Source: Planctomycetes bacterium RIFCSPHIGHO2_12_FULL_52_36
GTDB lineage: Bacteria > Planctomycetota > Brocadiia > Brocadiales > Bathyanammoxibiaceae
Reading direction: 5' to 3'
NCBI GenBank assembly: GCA_001828545.1
Contig: MHYW01000072.1
Location: forward strand, 1 to 5,698
Length of the DNA stretch: 5,698 nt
Of this stretch, positions 4,534 through 5,698 are shown piece after piece. Numbering within the stretch: the first letter of the stretch is position 1; every line of letters starts with the position of its first letter. A program made the position numbers and the translations under genes. The notes beneath the pieces were generated by a model. It saw nothing but the letters and a program-made list of their open reading frames with translations. It did no database searches and was not told the origin of the DNA.

Positions 4534-5697
4534 TCTTGCCCGTAGCCGTGCATACCCCCTGTGTGCCCCCCACCTATCCATCCAGGCCAGACCCACGTCC
4601 ACCCTGTTCCCCCCCTTCGCCCTGTCCAGGAGTCTTGCCATCTCCTCCAGGCTGGAGACCTTATAGTCCCCCAGACTTATAATTACCATCCCAGGCTCTA
4701 TACCGGCCTCCCCTGCAGGGCTCCCGGCCTCCACGCCTGAGACAAGGACTCCTCCGCTCAGCCAGTCAAACCCCAACTTCTGGGCAATCTCAGAGGTAAA
4801 GGCCTGTACTTCCAACCCCAGTTTCTCCATGGCCAGTTTTTCCACCGGGGGTATAGGCACCTTCTCCAGGGTCACCCTGAAGGTCTTCTCCTTACCCTTC
4901 CTATTCACCAGTACGGTAAGACCGTCCCCTGCGTTCTTTTTGAGGAGATACTTCTCAAACTCCAGCACGTCGGCCGTCCTCCTATCGTCCAGGGCCATTA
5001 CCACGTCCTCTGCCTGTAGTCCGGCCTTCTGGGCAGGACTCTTCTCCTCTACCTCCTCCACCACCACCCCGCCCCCCGGTGGTTCCTTTACCTGGAGTCC
5101 CAACCATACCTTATTTATCTCCTGGAAATTAAAGAGCTTTACCAGGGCCTCTCTCACCTTGTCTACGGGGATGGCGAAGCCAATGCCCTGGGCAGTGGCT
5201 ACGATGGCAGTATTTATGCCAATAAGTTCACCCTCTATATTGACCAGGGGCCCACCGCTGTTCCCCGGGTTTATCAGGGCATCGGTCTGGAGGAGCCCTT
5301 CGTACTTAATCTCACCATACTTGCCTGGCACCGTAATGGTACGGTTGACGGCACTCAGTACCCCCGTGGTGACGGAGTTCTCAAAGCCGAGGGGATTGCC
5401 CAGGGCGACTACCGTCTCCCCAATCATCAGGTCTCTGGAGGTCCCCAGATGGACATAGGGGAGGGGCTTACCCGCTTCTACTTTCATGACTGCCAGGTCC
5501 ATCTCCGGGTCCGAGCTGATTACCTGTGCCTCGTACTGGGAGCCGTCCGAGAGGCTTACCATGAGTTTGGAGGCCACGCTGGTTACGTGTTCATTTGTAA
5601 CAATGTAGCCCTCCGGGTCAATTATTACCCCGGAGCCGAGGGGTGTTGCTATCTTCTCTTTTTCGTAGGTACCGAAGTAATTCTCAAAGTATTCCCT
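4531..5697 (-). CDS. htrA: HtrA/DegP-type serine protease with two PDZ domains (N-terminus outside window)
   Basis: 388 codons are visible, and the frame stays open to the right edge, so the internal GTG at 5577 is not the start. The signal peptide or membrane anchor expected of HtrA proteases would lie beyond the window. The trypsin-like domain (family S1C) shows GSGVIIDPEGYIVTNEHV with catalytic His37 of the visible part, DPEMDLAV with Asp67, and GNSGGPL with Ser147. The 30 and 80 residue gaps are normal for the family. PDZ1 spans about 197-280 and PDZ2 about 292-385, each with a substrate-binding loop region (VWLGLQV, EKLGLEV). Such proteins degrade or refold misfolded proteins in the periplasm or cell envelope. 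The residue before the His is Glu where Asn is usual (TNEHV, usually TNNHV), a tolerated position. The TAG stop comes from repeat B. DegP, DegQ and DegS-type roles cannot be separated here; two PDZ domains favour the DegP/DegQ type. Confidence 0.95.
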   Translation of the reverse strand, partial: REYFENYFGTYEKEKIATPLGSGVIIDPEGYIVTNEHVTSVASKLMVSLSDGSQYEAQVISSDPEMDLAVMKVEAGKPLPYVHLGTSRDLMIGETVVALGNPLGFENSVTTGVLSAVNRTITVPGKYGEIKYEGLLQTDALINPGNSGGPLVNIEGELIGINTAIVATAQGIGFAIPVDKVREALVKLFNFQEINKVWLGLQVKEPPGGGVVVEEVEEKSPAQKAGLQAEDVVMALDDRRTADVLEFEKYLLKKNAGDGLTVLVNRKGKEKTFRVTLEKVPIPPVEKLAMEKLGLEVQAFTSEIAQKLGFDWLSGGVLVSGVEAGSPAGEAGIEPGMVIISLGDYKVSSLEEMARLLDRAKGGNRVDVGLAWMDRWGAHRGYARLRAR

Positions 5698-5698
5698 G

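Noticed and set aside
4829..5458. 209-codon open frame antisense to the HtrA-type protease
   Set aside because: Its Ser/Thr/Pro-rich translation is the shadow of a gene with an unmistakable catalytic triad and PDZ domains.

Overview
This 5.7 kb window looks like bacterial chromosome of moderate GC. It holds four host-type genes and a two-gene regulatory module lodged between two copies of an unusual palindromic repeat. The isomerase tail has the HA.ARD...GEG wording I associate with Planctomycetota, and a DUF1858-flanked NnrS-like membrane protein would fit an anaerobic nitrogen- or metal-respiring lineage such as a Brocadiales-like planctomycete. This placement comes from memory of protein families and is tentative.

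Layout. (1) Positions 3-305, +: the C-terminal tail of a sugar-phosphate isomerase/epimerase-type TIM barrel that enters from the left edge. (2) 302-919, -: nadD, convergent with the first gene and with interlocked stop codons. (3) 920-1131: a divergent control region with a strong nadD promoter, a promoter for the next gene and a pair of GGTAACC motifs. (4) 1132-3258, +: a 708-residue, 12-helix membrane protein related to NnrS and heme-copper oxidase subunit I. DUF1858-like domains flank it on both sides. (5) 3244-3334: repeat element A. (6) 3336-3581, -, and 3754-4455, +: a small Ner/Cro-like HTH protein and a CI/LexA-like S24 repressor, divergent across an AT-rich promoter/operator region, as in a phage switch. 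(7) 4452-4533: repeat element B. (8) 4531-5697, -: an HtrA/DegP-type serine protease with two PDZ domains, running off the right edge.

Three things stand out. First, the membrane protein carries an exact threefold internal repeat with a period of about 143 residues: H-x4-G-x7-G-x6-P followed about 73 residues later by E-x8-Y. This matches the pseudo-threefold architecture of heme-copper oxidase subunits. Second, elements A and B are foldback structures built from GCTACTN heptamers. They share an identical 25-base core, show a compensatory base-pair change between copies, offer TAG stops in every frame in both directions, and sit exactly where convergent genes meet. Third, the repressor keeps its Ser nucleophile and a possible Ala-Gly cleavage site but has Arg where the catalytic Lys is expected.

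No tRNA, rRNA, CRISPR array, transposase or recombinase gene was seen.
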